From NCBI GenBank assembly GCA_942159475.1, contig OW804096.1:134220941-134284940 (forward strand): DNA of 64,000 nucleotides. Reading direction: 5' to 3'. The DNA is from Sthenelais limicola. Its lineage: Eukaryota > Annelida > Polychaeta > Phyllodocida > Sigalionidae. The notes beneath the pieces are model-generated. The model was not told where the DNA came from and did not search any database. It saw only the letters and a list, made by a program, of their open reading frames with translations. This document shows positions 34,232 through 43,920 of this stretch, in pieces. How positions within the stretch are numbered: the stretch's first letter is position 1; each line of letters starts with the position of its first letter. The position numbers and the translations under genes are program-made.

Positions 34232-34639
34232 GTGATGTGTTTCAGGAAAATGAGTCATAAGTCGCAAAATTGATATTTTTCAAAGTGTTTTTTTCACAAA
34301 ATCACATTATTGGAATGTTCTGATTTTTGGGGGGTTCATCAATTATACCTATATCAATCGATGTATCAAATTTCAGGACCATCTATGTAGTATATCATTT
34401 AGTTTTAAAGGTCCTCATATGGACTAAATTTAGTTACTTTACTGTTTATTGACCCCCAGAAATATTGAAAACTTTTTTTTTCAAAAACGAAAATATCAAA
34501 CTTAAAACCTGGAAATACTTATGAGATTATTAGACTGTTTACTATCATTGGAATCAGCTTGATCTCATCTTTTAAAATATAATGGTATCTCAAAATCTTT
34601 TTTTTGCGACTTATGACTTGTTTTCCTGAAACACATCAC
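34232..34639 (-). mobile_element. MITE-B copy
   Basis: GTGATGTGTTTCAGGAAAAT to TGTTTTCCTGAAACACATCAC, interior reversed. Flanks AAAT and AACT do not match fully. Confidence 0.85.
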
Positions 34640-34934
34640 AACTAGTTACCGTCACAAAATTATTGACGGTAGAAATGACTGGAATAGCATCAAAATACCT
34701 AGCGATTATATTGCAATGGTTTAACGATCTATCGCTAATTACTCCGCTGATTTTTAATTAGTGATTAGATAATATTCATTACTAGTTATGAAACGAGGCC
34801 CAGAGGAGAGTCTTGATAGGTTGTCCGACATAGGTTCTTTATAATGATTGATAATATAACAATAATAATTATTAAACCGTATAATATTAGCCGCGACAAG
34901 CACACGGTCTGGTGGACCTCTGCCTTTACCAACA

Positions 34935-35169
34935 GGGTCAGATTTTCAGAAAATGTACAATCTACAGTTCTACACATCTATCAAATTTTGCTAAATTAGA
35001 GTGACAAATGATAAATACTAGGTATATCTGCGTATATCCTGTATTCTATTCATTTAATAAATCCGTCTGCTTATGTTGAACTGTATTTTTAACCTAATTT
35101 TATTATCAAATTTGGGTTATTTGAGAGGATTGGTGAGGGTCAATTGCACATTTTCTGACGATCTGACCC
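34935..35169 (+). mobile_element. MITE-A copy with AACA target duplication
   Basis: GGGTCAGATTTTCAGAAAAT to TTTCTGACGATCTGACCC, AACA on both sides. Subfamily C interior. Together with ACTT at 1106 this shows the target need not contain TA. Confidence 0.88.
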
Positions 35170-36329
35170 AACAGGTCTTACAAACCATATAAAAGCTTGA
35201 AAGAATACTTGCCATAAAGTACAATTGTAAAGACGTAAAATTATTGATATCTCATGATTTATTCTGCAATCGGCCTGATGTGGTGATGTTGGTTTATTTC
35301 AATCTTTATGTAACACTTGACTTACAATTGATGCACTTCATGTAGTCATCGTCATTTCACTATTTTCTGCTTTGAAACATATTGAGACATTGGTGGATAT
35401 ACTAAATACATAAAAGTTCTTTTGCGACATGTTCCATTCAAAAAAGCTTATGCTCAGGATTGATACATTCCAAAGTTTTTTTTTTGTTGTTTTTTTTAAA
35501 TATACATTCCAAAGTAGATCTCTCGCGTTCCTGAACTATGCTACAAGAGGTAAAAAAATATGTGGGCAAGACTGTGGAAATAATTAAGATATTATTTCTT
35601 TTTAATTGAATAAAGATATATTGTCTTTCCTTTGCCTATCATAGGGGGAGTAACCCCTTGTTCAATGAGAACGAAATATAACCTCTTCTCTTATCAGTTT
35701 TCTCATATTTTCTGTATTAATTAAATTAATTCAAATTACTGATAGTACACAGATAAAAACAGAAATGTGGCCTTTTCTATAGGCAGCCAGCCAGATGAAA
35801 TGGTTTGTCGGTTTTAGCAAGGGACGCAAAAAAAAACCTGCCTACCATCGGATATTTTTGTACTGAATGTAATGCGCAGTTATACGCATATTCGTATCGT
35901 GAAAACAGACCAAGTAAAACTCAACTGTTTACGCTTGTAGTCTGGCCAATGCAGTGTCCCTGTAAAAAATGGCTGTAAAAATAAACTAAAATTTCATGAA
36001 TGTGAACCGTTTGTATCCAAGTAACATGAATTACTATAGATGATGAGTAATGCACCAGAAATAGGTCTATATTTGTACATTTGTATGGGTGTTATTTGGA
36101 CGTATTGGAAATGTACCAATTCTATGGTCGGAATCGATAATGTCCATGTTAAATGTGGGCGTGACAGTGTTGAATTATGACTCTGAACCTGAAGTTTAAT
36201 GAGCAGGGAAAGAACTGGAAGAGGCCTTTTCTGAGAGGTGTAATGTTCGGTATGTGACATTGAAATAAAAAGAGATACACATGAATAGTTTGAGTTGATC
36301 TATTGTTAATAGGCTAGCCCTTGTCCGTA
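35170..36329. other. No gene seen
   Basis: AT-rich, with T runs near 35480-35500. Short minus-strand frames near 35994-36260 have no support. Confidence 0.45.
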
Positions 36330-36539
36330 AAGGGTCGTCTCCACTGGCTGCAGTAAGCTCTGCGGTAAGCTCTGCGGTGAACCTTACGATGGTGCTGTGT
36401 TGGTGCAGTGGCGAGGACCTGCCTACATGGCCAGTGAACCATATAGGCAGGACTTTGTCATTCCTCTCCACCTACAGAACCAGCACAAACCATCGCAAGG
36501 CTTACCGCAGAGCTTACCGCAGCCAGTGGAGACCACCCT
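36330..36539. mobile_element. FB-D foldback element, copy 3
   Basis: Ends AAGGGTCGTCTCCACTGGCT and inverse. Three 12-bp units on the left and two on the right. The centre has the same half-palindrome as the other copies (GGCGAGGACCTGCCTACATG). Confidence 0.85.
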
Positions 36540-37118
36540 GAAGACTATATTATGTTTAGGTCCCTATTGCAGTCTGCTCCCCATTCACTGATAGTCAGTC
36601 GAGACAGTAGTGACTCTAATTATGTAATTTCGTTGGAATCTTTTGGAGATTAGCAAGGCTATACTATTTTCGGAAAGTTCAGAACATTTGGAATCTTAAA
36701 AACAATGCGAGCATTTGCGCCGAACCATATATATATTGCTAATTATTGGTGTTTTTCGTAAAGAAAAGTGAAAAATATTATGTTAATCAAGAAAAAAATA
36801 TAAATCATACAACATAACAATATTTTCCAGTAATACTATACATTTTTGGAAAGCTCAGAACATTGACAATTATAAAATGGATTTCTACATTTGTACCAAA
36901 CCATATTATTGCGAATTATCAGTTTTTTCGTAATAAGACTTCTATTGCATTCAACTTTAAGTATTACCACACCGTCTGGGGGTGGCTGTAGGAACTGAAC
37001 CTATAGGTGGAAGCCTCATGATATGGTACCTGATTAATGATATAGGTGTAAGCCTCATAACATAGTAAAATGGCCATTAAGCATTATTATAATCATGTAG
37101 CAATTCAAAATAAATCTT

Positions 37119-37281
37119 GTCTAATTAATGGAAATTAGAGCCATTATCTCTGAGCCAATTAAGGTAGCTAATTAAGTCTCAGAACTAATTAAGGTATCAT
37201 GTCTAATTAATGGAAATTAGAGCCATTATCTCTGAGCCAATTAAGGTAGCTAATTAAGTCTCAGAACTAATTAAGGTAGCT
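37119..37281. repeat. 82-bp tandem duplication
   Basis: Two units with the period set by GTCTAATTAATGGAAATTAG recurring at 37119 and 37201. Each contains the AATTAAGG motif three times. The surrounding 36540-37382 is otherwise unannotated. Confidence 0.85.
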
Positions 37282-37382
37282 AAATAAGTTAGCTTTCTTA
37301 CAACTATATTGCACGTTGCCTCACCTAAATCCCAGTTTCATCTAAAATAATATACAGCAGCAGTTGTGTCTGGTCTTTGATT

Positions 37383-37585
37383 AGGAAAAAAAAAATAGGT
37401 GTGTTTCCGATTTACCCCCCCCCCCCCCCCCCCCCCCCCCTCTACCAAGAAAAAACCTTCCCCTACCTAAACATTTTTTTGACCATATCTGATTTTTTGA
37501 AAAACATTTTTGGGATTTTGTGACATAAAAAACTTATAAAAGCAGGAAAACGGGTTTTCAAAAAGTCAAAAAGCACATTTCCCAT
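37383..37585 (-). mobile_element. MITE-E first half, interrupted by the LINE block
   Basis: AAAAATAGGTGTGTTTCCGA, a C-run, CCTTCCCCTACCTAAACATT and GGAAAACGGGTTTTC match the reverse complement of the complete MITE-E at 58841-59199, in order, and stop at CATTTCCCATG. The missing half lies at 51005-51110. The 5-7 base C tract of the family has grown to more than 20. Confidence 0.75.
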
Positions 37586-37884
37586 GTTTGTTTGTCTTAA
37601 GATTTTTATTCAGCAAGACATTAATTGGCGCGAATTTCAAAATGGTAGACCACTTTGCTTACTGCTCCGAGTAATCACATTTCATTCGGAAATATTTCAG
37701 ATTCTGGGTAGAATCATTACCGGATTTTTAGTTTGTGCACTGTAATCAGTGATTCTGCACAACTGGCCATGGAGTTAGGCCTCTTAAATGTGATATTTAT
37801 ATGACTTTGACGATTTTGCTTCTGAACATTTTGAAAGGTGAGCGATATTTGAGGTGATCACCTGTTGGTTACATGTAAACAGTA

Positions 37885-39717
37885 ATGGCTGCCAATAAAG
37901 AAATTGCCGGGACTGCATTCCCGCATAAGCCTGAGTCTAGTAGCACCCCGATATCCAGTAAAAGAACAAGTGAAGTGCTTTCCCCAGTTCTAAATGATGA
38001 CAAGAAGAAGGCCAAGAATGTCATGTCGGACTTAGATGAAATCAACGCGATTAAAGTGCATAGTCAAGGTGTTGACGAAGATCTCGAAACCCTATTTAGT
38101 CGTGCGGATTTACTAACTACCACTTCTGAGGACCAGGGTTTACTTCTACAGAAGATCCTGAAAAACCAAGAACACCTAACAAAGAAAGTGGATCTTCTAC
38201 AACAACAGATGATACATAAAGATGACTTACATGACTTGGCGACCCACGTCTCTAGGGATATGGGAACTCTTGACGAGAAGATCGAGGCACAGGCACGTAA
38301 GTCTAAGTATATGGCGTCTAGTGCACTTAAGACGAAAGATGACATGGAAATATTAAAACAACAGCAGAGGGAAACCTACGTTGTTTTGGAGAACTGTCCG
38401 ATGTTTAATGATGAGCACACCTTCAATCTGGCCAAGCGAATAATCCACACATTGTTTCCCACAGCTTGGGACGGAATCGTTGATCTTGCATACAGGGAAA
38501 TTAAATCCAATAATCGTAGAGGACCCAGTCCTATGGTTATTCGCCTACTACATCGCAGCATGAAGGAACAATTGGTTAGAAGAAGAAATCCCTTTGCCTC
38601 TGATGAAGTATTTCCCCCTGATCAATGGCCGGAGAAGGAGCACATGTTCTTTCATGACTATGATACTGTTGAAACACGTCAAAAGAAGAGTCTAATGAAG
38701 TTATTAGCCACAAATGCCATCGCTGCTGGTGCTGATCGGGAATACACAAAGCCAAAGGGAGATCAAGTGTTAATTGATGGTAATCTTTACAACTCTCGTC
38801 AACTGCACACCTTGGAGGATAAGTTCAGTGTAGAGAGAGTAAAAATCGTAAGAGTCCAGAACGGTCTTGCATTCCAGGGGGAGAAAGCCTATATGTCGAA
38901 CTTCTTTCCCTGTGATTTTCAGTATCAAGACAAATTTTTCATATCGTCTGAACAAGCATTTCAGTTTAAAAAGTGTATCGTTCTAGGTAATACTGATACT
39001 GCCAATGCTATACTTGAGAATGAAGATCCTCGTGAGATTAAATCTTTCGGTGATCACGTTGAAACAGCACCAAAGTGGCGAAGTGTTGAAAAGGAGGTAA
39101 TGTTGGATATTACACGATGCAAGTACTTCCAGAACCATAAGCTAGCAGTAAAATTGTCGAAGACCGGCACTGTACGGCTGATAGAAGCTACCAACAACTC
39201 TTTCTGGGGCGCGGGTTGTTATCTGGGTGACAGGCGCCTGGATGACGATTCATGGACCGGGAAAAATGAACTTGGGAAAATTCTCATGATCGTGAGACAG
39301 GAGATCATTAAGGCCTTGGCTGATGGTACGTTCGATAATCTCCAATGTAAGAAGCTGAGACTGGTATCATCTAAACACGCGGCCACTATGGATAGCACTG
39401 GATTCACCCGACCCAGGGTGTCGACATCGCTTGCTAATGCTCAAGTATCCTCTCCACCCGTTTCTGTGTCCAACAGGTATGCTCCTTTGAACTCTACGAC
39501 GGGTCAGGTAGGAGAAGGCACCTCTAAGACTCCACACCCAACTCTTCAGAAATGTAGTGACAAGTCCCAGCTTTACACCACAGCTGATATTGACATCTCC
39601 GCTCGAACCGCTAACAGGTCTCGTCGTCAGCTGAAGCCTTTACGCTTTGACATTTCTAAGAACATTGCTGACCTATCCGAGTCTGCCATGGATTTAGGCG
39701 ACCCAGAGGACACCTGA
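37885..39717 (+). CDS. LINE ORF1 protein with C-terminal NADAR domain (first element)
   Basis: 610 aa. Residues 1-45 are Ser/Lys-rich and probably disordered. About 60-165 is predicted coiled coil (ILKNQEHLTKKVDLLQQQM). About 165-325 resembles the L1-ORF1p nucleic-acid-binding region (ends DGNLYNSRQLHTLEDKF, the usual 'GKxYxxxxLxxLP' position). About 327-476 is a NADAR/YbiA-like domain: LSNFFP-type start (MSNFFPCDF), SSEQAFQFKK with E356 and K362, W398, the KYFQNHKLA helix, IEAT then WGAG (441-444), and GKNELGKILMIVR (459-471). These are the family's conserved blocks in the right order. The tail (477-610) is low complexity and ends in an acidic LSESAMDLGDPEDT. The protein should coat LINE RNA. 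The NADAR part could hydrolyse ADP-ribose adducts or bind ADP-ribose; that activity is inferred from the family. ATG at 37885 is the first in frame. Confidence 0.85.
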   Translation: MAANKEIAGTAFPHKPESSSTPISSKRTSEVLSPVLNDDKKKAKNVMSDLDEINAIKVHSQGVDEDLETLFSRADLLTTTSEDQGLLLQKILKNQEHLTKKVDLLQQQMIHKDDLHDLATHVSRDMGTLDEKIEAQARKSKYMASSALKTKDDMEILKQQQRETYVVLENCPMFNDEHTFNLAKRIIHTLFPTAWDGIVDLAYREIKSNNRRGPSPMVIRLLHRSMKEQLVRRRNPFASDEVFPPDQWPEKEHMFFHDYDTVETRQKKSLMKLLATNAIAAGADREYTKPKGDQVLIDGNLYNSRQLHTLEDKFSVERVKIVRVQNGLAFQGEKAYMSNFFPCDFQYQDKFFISSEQAFQFKKCIVLGNTDTANAILENEDPREIKSFGDHVETAPKWRSVEKEVMLDITRCKYFQNHKLAVKLSKTGTVRLIEATNNSFWGAGCYLGDRRLDDDSWTGKNELGKILMIVRQEIIKALADGTFDNLQCKKLRLVSSKHAATMDSTGFTRPRVSTSLANAQVSSPPVSVSNRYAPLNSTTGQVGEGTSKTPHPTLQKCSDKSQLYTTADIDISARTANRSRRQLKPLRFDISKNIADLSESAMDLGDPEDT

Positions 39718-40049
39718 GTTTATATCAGTATACTTTTTTCGGTTTCATTACGTACCAAATCAATGTATATCCATTATTCTTAGTTGTTGTTAGCCTGATT
39801 TTGACCAAACATGTGTGATGGCACCCATTTTGAATACCGAACATGGGTTCTGAATGTCGTAAACTACCACTCGAAACGCTGCCTCTATATAATAATGTGA
39901 TGCTTCCAAATTGCGATTTTGTTTATGGTATAGATATGGCCTAAACTATTATCTGTCTATTTTGTGGAAAGTTGTAGTGCATTGGTTTTTCTTTTTGCCA
40001 CGTCCCTGTCGTTGACCTATCGTAACTGGGTTCGTGATATGTAAATACC

Positions 40050-40060
40050 CAAGATGGCGG
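40050..40060 (+). promoter_or_regulatory. YY1-like motif before ORF2 of the first element
   Basis: CAAGATGGCGG, matching the AAGATGGCNGC-type YY1 core, lies in the ORF1-ORF2 spacer about 215 bases before ORF2. See the similar site at 43605 in the second element. Confidence 0.35.
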
Positions 40061-40275
40061 ACCATGTACGTCAACCCTTTCTCCGGTATGTTTTTATTTT
40101 CATAAAGTTGTGTTGCTGTCGTCTCTACCTATTTTTTGCCTACCCGGGATCGTTATTTCTGATACCTTGACCTCAGGCATGCATAATATTTTTGTCTGGG
40201 TTCCCCTGATTGTCTATTTGACTCCTGTTTTTCTTTTTTTTATTGGGCACTTTCACCTTCGACTGATTTCTCACG

Positions 40276-43173
40276 ATGTATTGTCATTCCAACATTGATG
40301 TCTCGACGATGAAAGGGCTAAAGATTGTATACTTTAATGTATGTAGTCTATATCATAAGTTGTATTATCTAAGAAATGAATTTGTAAATGGTCTATACGA
40401 CGTTATTTGCTTTGTTGAAAGCTGGCTGTCAGAGGATATTCCTGACTCTATGTTGCATATCAATGGGTATAACCTGATAAGACAAGATCGTTCCAGTGGT
40501 AAACGTGGTGGTGGCTTAATAGTGTACTATAGAAACACATTTACTGCTACCCTCGAGGACGACCTATGTGTAAACAATAAGGACTGCGAAATACTGTGTT
40601 GTAGGTTGAAAGCTGGTAACAATAAATCAATCTTGTTGTCGGTTATCTATAGACCCCCCAGTGGTTTGGTAGAGAGCTTTTTTACAAGTTTAAATCAGTT
40701 CTTATTGGGTGGTGTGAACAACCGATACCGGAATTCGAACATAATAATAGGTGGTGATGCAAATATAGATCTATTGAAACAAAATGTATCTAATAGACGT
40801 TTTATAAATTTATTGGACTCCTTCGGACTGGTGCAGCACATAACTGACCCCACCCGAATTACGTCTGAGACAGGTACTCTAATTGACTTTATTGCTACTA
40901 ATTGTAAGAACGTTGCTCATACTGGTACTATCAATGAGAATATAAGCGATCATGTCCCCGTATTTGTTGTTCTAAAAAAAGGGAAGTCACGTAGCTCACC
41001 TAGTATCAGTCCCACATTTAACTGTAGAGCAACATCCCGAATGTCCTTTGGTATTATAAACGATCGAGTATCCAACATTTATGAAGACCTATGGACTGAG
41101 CCCGACCTTGATCTCCTCAGTAATAATCTAATAAATGAACTGAAGGAAATTCAGGATGACTTATATCTGGTTGAAACCTTTAAGATTAGAAATGGCCATA
41201 TTGTACATAATAGAGAACTCCGACAGTTAGTCACAAGGAAAAACAGAGTCTTTAAAAAGGCTAGGAAAAGCAAAAATGTTGAAGATTTCAAACTAGCCAG
41301 ATCCCTGCGTATTGAAGTTCAGAGACTGATTGTAAGATTAAAAAGGGATGCTTTAAATAACATATGTCAACGTTTTAGTAGAAACGATAAGAAATTTTGG
41401 TCACACATCTCAAATATATATGGTATTGAGGGTCCCTCCCTAACTTCAATTGAGTGCATCACTGATACTGCGGGTAATACACTGACTGGTCTCGAAGCTG
41501 CTAATTATAGCAATCAGTTTTTTTGTAATATTATGCCGAAATCTTCTGTTGATATTCTCTCGGCGTATGATGAAGACATTGTGGATAATATTGACATGTT
41601 TGAGTGGGATGAGGAAATCGCCAGGAATGAGGTTGTGAAACATCTACAGACTATTGATGCAACCAAGTCAAGTGGAATTCTAGATGTAAACACAACGTTT
41701 TTGAAACTTGCTCTTCTATCTTGTGCCAATAATTTTACATTGCTACTAGATAAAATACGCCGGAGTGGATCCTTTCCTCAATCTTGGAAACTCTCCCTTT
41801 GTACCTTGATACCAAAGAAAAAAAATTCAAGATGTATAAATGATATTAGACCTATTTCAATAGCCCCTATGACTAGCAAGATATTTGAAAAGATCCTATC
41901 CGATAAAATTTCGAGCTATTTATCTGATAGAAATATTCTTGCACCATCCCAGCATGGTTTTAGGGTGGGAAAGAGTGTTGATACTGCTATGTACGAGTTC
42001 ATGAAGATAGTTGTTGAAAATAAGGATAGAAGTTTAGATACCATCGCAACTTATTTCGACTTATCTAAGGCGTTTAATTCTATAAATATTAACATCTTGA
42101 TGTATAAGCTGAAAAGATTGGGTTTTGGTCCTAGAATAATATCTCTGATAAACTCATATTCGATAAACAGAGAACAGATGGTATGTCTTAATGGTAAAAT
42201 GTCTGATAAACTGTCTTTACATGCTGGTGTGGCCCAAGGCAGTATCTTGGGACCCCTGCTGTTTATTTTGTACATTAACGACGTAGCTACTGTAAATTTC
42301 AGCGGAAAAATCATACTTTACGCAGATGATTGTGTGCTCCTGCATTGTATAAGGTCTGATAGAGACTTGGTCCATGTTCAAGAGGATGTAAATAGATTTA
42401 ATACCTGGACAGTGAATAATGGTCTGACAATTAATAGATCCAAGACCAAATTACAGACGTTCTACGGTACAAGGAAAAAAAATCACGATAATTATGTTAT
42501 ATATAATGATGGAGTCCAGATTGATAATGTTCAAAATTTTAGATATCTGGGGTACACTCTCGACAGTGGTTTGACAATGACGAATCATATTAATGGTGTC
42601 TGTTTAAGAGCTAACTTGCTATATAAAAGGCTGGCGCGAATAAGACATTATATTAGTGTTGGTATTGCAGTACTTATATTTAAAACATACATCCTTCCTG
42701 TGCTCGAATCTAGTTCTTTGATTTTGGACCTGGGTAATCAGAAAGATCGAAAGAGACTGCAGATAATACAGAATAATTGTCTTCGCTTATGTATAGGGGT
42801 AAAAACTAGGAATGGTGCTTATAGAATTAGCAATATTAATTTGCACCAGAGAATTGGAATTATCCCGTTATGTTATAGAAGACTGCAGAAATTCTTTAGT
42901 ATATTCCGGATTTGTCACACTTTTGAGGAGAATATCGCCCAGCATGAATATAACATGAGGGAAAATAGGTTGATGGTAGTTCCTTGGCATAAAGAAGCGA
43001 TTCGAAAGAGTTTATTTGGGCGAATTTTAAGTTTCTGGAATGCCCTCCCCAGAGAGATCAAGGTGAATAACGACCAAACCTTTTTTAAAAATCAAATAAG
43101 AAAAATTTGCTCAAATGCTTTTTCGACCAGCTTAAATGTCTGGGAAATTCCAACTCCTGAGAACCTATTGTGA
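40276..43173 (+). CDS. LINE ORF2: EEP endonuclease and reverse transcriptase (first element)
   Basis: 965 aa. The AP-endonuclease-like domain (about 14-235) has N21 in FNVCSL, E48 in FVESWL, YRPPSG (125-130), GGDANID (D161) and SDH (224-226), all expected catalytic positions. The RT domain (about 505-775) has RPISIAPMTSKIFEK, QHGFRVGKSVDTA, motif A FDLSKAFN (D595), motif B GVAQGSILGPLLF (Ala replaces the usual Pro), motif C YADD (682-685) and RYLGYTLD. The C-terminal part has the FWNALPREIK...FKNQIRKI module common in CR1/L2/Jockey-type LINEs. No RNase H. It would nick the target and prime reverse transcription. The frame is fully open, so the element may be active or only recently dead. A second ATG 12 codons downstream (40309) is also possible. 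Confidence 0.93.
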   Translation: MYCHSNIDVSTMKGLKIVYFNVCSLYHKLYYLRNEFVNGLYDVICFVESWLSEDIPDSMLHINGYNLIRQDRSSGKRGGGLIVYYRNTFTATLEDDLCVNNKDCEILCCRLKAGNNKSILLSVIYRPPSGLVESFFTSLNQFLLGGVNNRYRNSNIIIGGDANIDLLKQNVSNRRFINLLDSFGLVQHITDPTRITSETGTLIDFIATNCKNVAHTGTINENISDHVPVFVVLKKGKSRSSPSISPTFNCRATSRMSFGIINDRVSNIYEDLWTEPDLDLLSNNLINELKEIQDDLYLVETFKIRNGHIVHNRELRQLVTRKNRVFKKARKSKNVEDFKLARSLRIEVQRLIVRLKRDALNNICQRFSRNDKKFWSHISNIYGIEGPSLTSIECITDTAGNTLTGLEAANYSNQFFCNIMPKSSVDILSAYDEDIVDNIDMFEWDEEIARNEVVKHLQTIDATKSSGILDVNTTFLKLALLSCANNFTLLLDKIRRSGSFPQSWKLSLCTLIPKKKNSRCINDIRPISIAPMTSKIFEKILSDKISSYLSDRNILAPSQHGFRVGKSVDTAMYEFMKIVVENKDRSLDTIATYFDLSKAFNSININILMYKLKRLGFGPRIISLINSYSINREQMVCLNGKMSDKLSLHAGVAQGSILGPLLFILYINDVATVNFSGKIILYADDCVLLHCIRSDRDLVHVQEDVNRFNTWTVNNGLTINRSKTKLQTFYGTRKKNHDNYVIYNDGVQIDNVQNFRYLGYTLDSGLTMTNHINGVCLRANLLYKRLARIRHYISVGIAVLIFKTYILPVLESSSLILDLGNQKDRKRLQIIQNNCLRLCIGVKTRNGAYRISNINLHQRIGIIPLCYRRLQKFFSIFRICHTFEENIAQHEYNMRENRLMVVPWHKEAIRKSLFGRILSFWNALPREIKVNNDQTFFKNQIRKICSNAFSTSLNVWEIPTPENLL

Positions 43174-43528
43174 GGAAATTCAGTGAGATATGTCTAACTG
43201 TTATATGATGTCTCCCTTGGACGTGTGTATGGCTTTGTGAAATGCCCTTTCAGTCGTGATAGCTCTCCTTATCATATTTCTTTGAAGTCTTATAATGTAT
43301 TTTTCCTTTATTTTGTGTCAGAAACGATGCTATTAGGACTGTTGCAAATAGGATGATGCCCTTGGTGGTGGTTTTTATTGTGTGTGAATCGCAGCGTCAC
43401 TTGCTGTTAATGTCCTACATATCACTAGAACCTTTTTTGCTGTAATTAAACATTTTTATGTAATTTTTTCTCTAAGCAACCAGCTCTGAATGAGAATAGT
43501 GTACATTCTACATAATTTCATCTTGCTG

Positions 43529-43553
43529 AATAAACATCTTTAAAAACAAACAT
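43529..43553 (+). terminator. 3' end and polyadenylation signal of the first LINE
   Basis: AATAAA at 43529-43534 followed by CATCTTTAAAAACAAA. The second LINE ends with the similar GCTCAATAAAATTTCTTTAA, so this short tail motif is shared and is probably the RT recognition end. Confidence 0.6.
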
Positions 43554-43604
43554 TATGCAGAGTATGCACTATTCACAGAAAGGCTGATTTAAATGCAAGA
43601 GATG

Positions 43605-43615
43605 CAAGATGGCCG
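43605..43615 (+). promoter_or_regulatory. YY1-like motif in the second LINE leader
   Basis: CAAGATGGCCG, the same core as the YY1 site at the start of human L1, lies about 50 bases into the second element and 306 bases before ORF1. A related CAACATGGCCG sits in its ORF1-ORF2 spacer near 45960. Confidence 0.4.
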
Positions 43616-43920
43616 ACATACCCGCCAAACGTGAGAATTTTGACTAAGAGCCCTTACCTTCGCTACGAAGTAATCTGTATATAGGTGGGAGTATTTTTTA
43701 TTGTGAAACTGTCCGTAAAGTTCTCCGTCAGCATTATCTGCACGATTTTTGTGTCTCAAACTTGAAGTTCGCACATAATCGCTAAAAAACATCCAAGTGA
43801 GCGATATTCCAAGCATTGTAGTGCTCCATTGTTGTCAGTGCTCCATTGTTGTCAACCACTGTCAGTCTGTCAGACACACAAACACTAAACACAGCCGTCA
43901 CTGCATATGGTAACTCTGTT

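Larger units (their letters stand above)
37586..43553 (+). mobile_element. LINE-1st: complete EEP/RT retrotransposon with NADAR ORF1
   Basis: 5' leader (about 300 bp), ORF1 (37885-39717), 558-bp spacer, ORF2 (40276-43173) and a 3' region ending in TGCTGAATAAACATCTTTAA followed by a short A-rich tail at about 43553. Both frames are open with no frameshift. The exact 5' end is not defined; the first 35 bases include an inverted copy of the element's own tail motif. The clade is probably in the CR1/L2/Jockey group judged by the ORF2 layout (EEP endonuclease, RT, no RNase H), which a tree would settle. Confidence 0.85.

Noticed and set aside
43846..43920. Upstream start for ORF1 of the second LINE
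   Set aside because: The extension begins at TTG, not ATG. The first in-frame ATG is at 43921.
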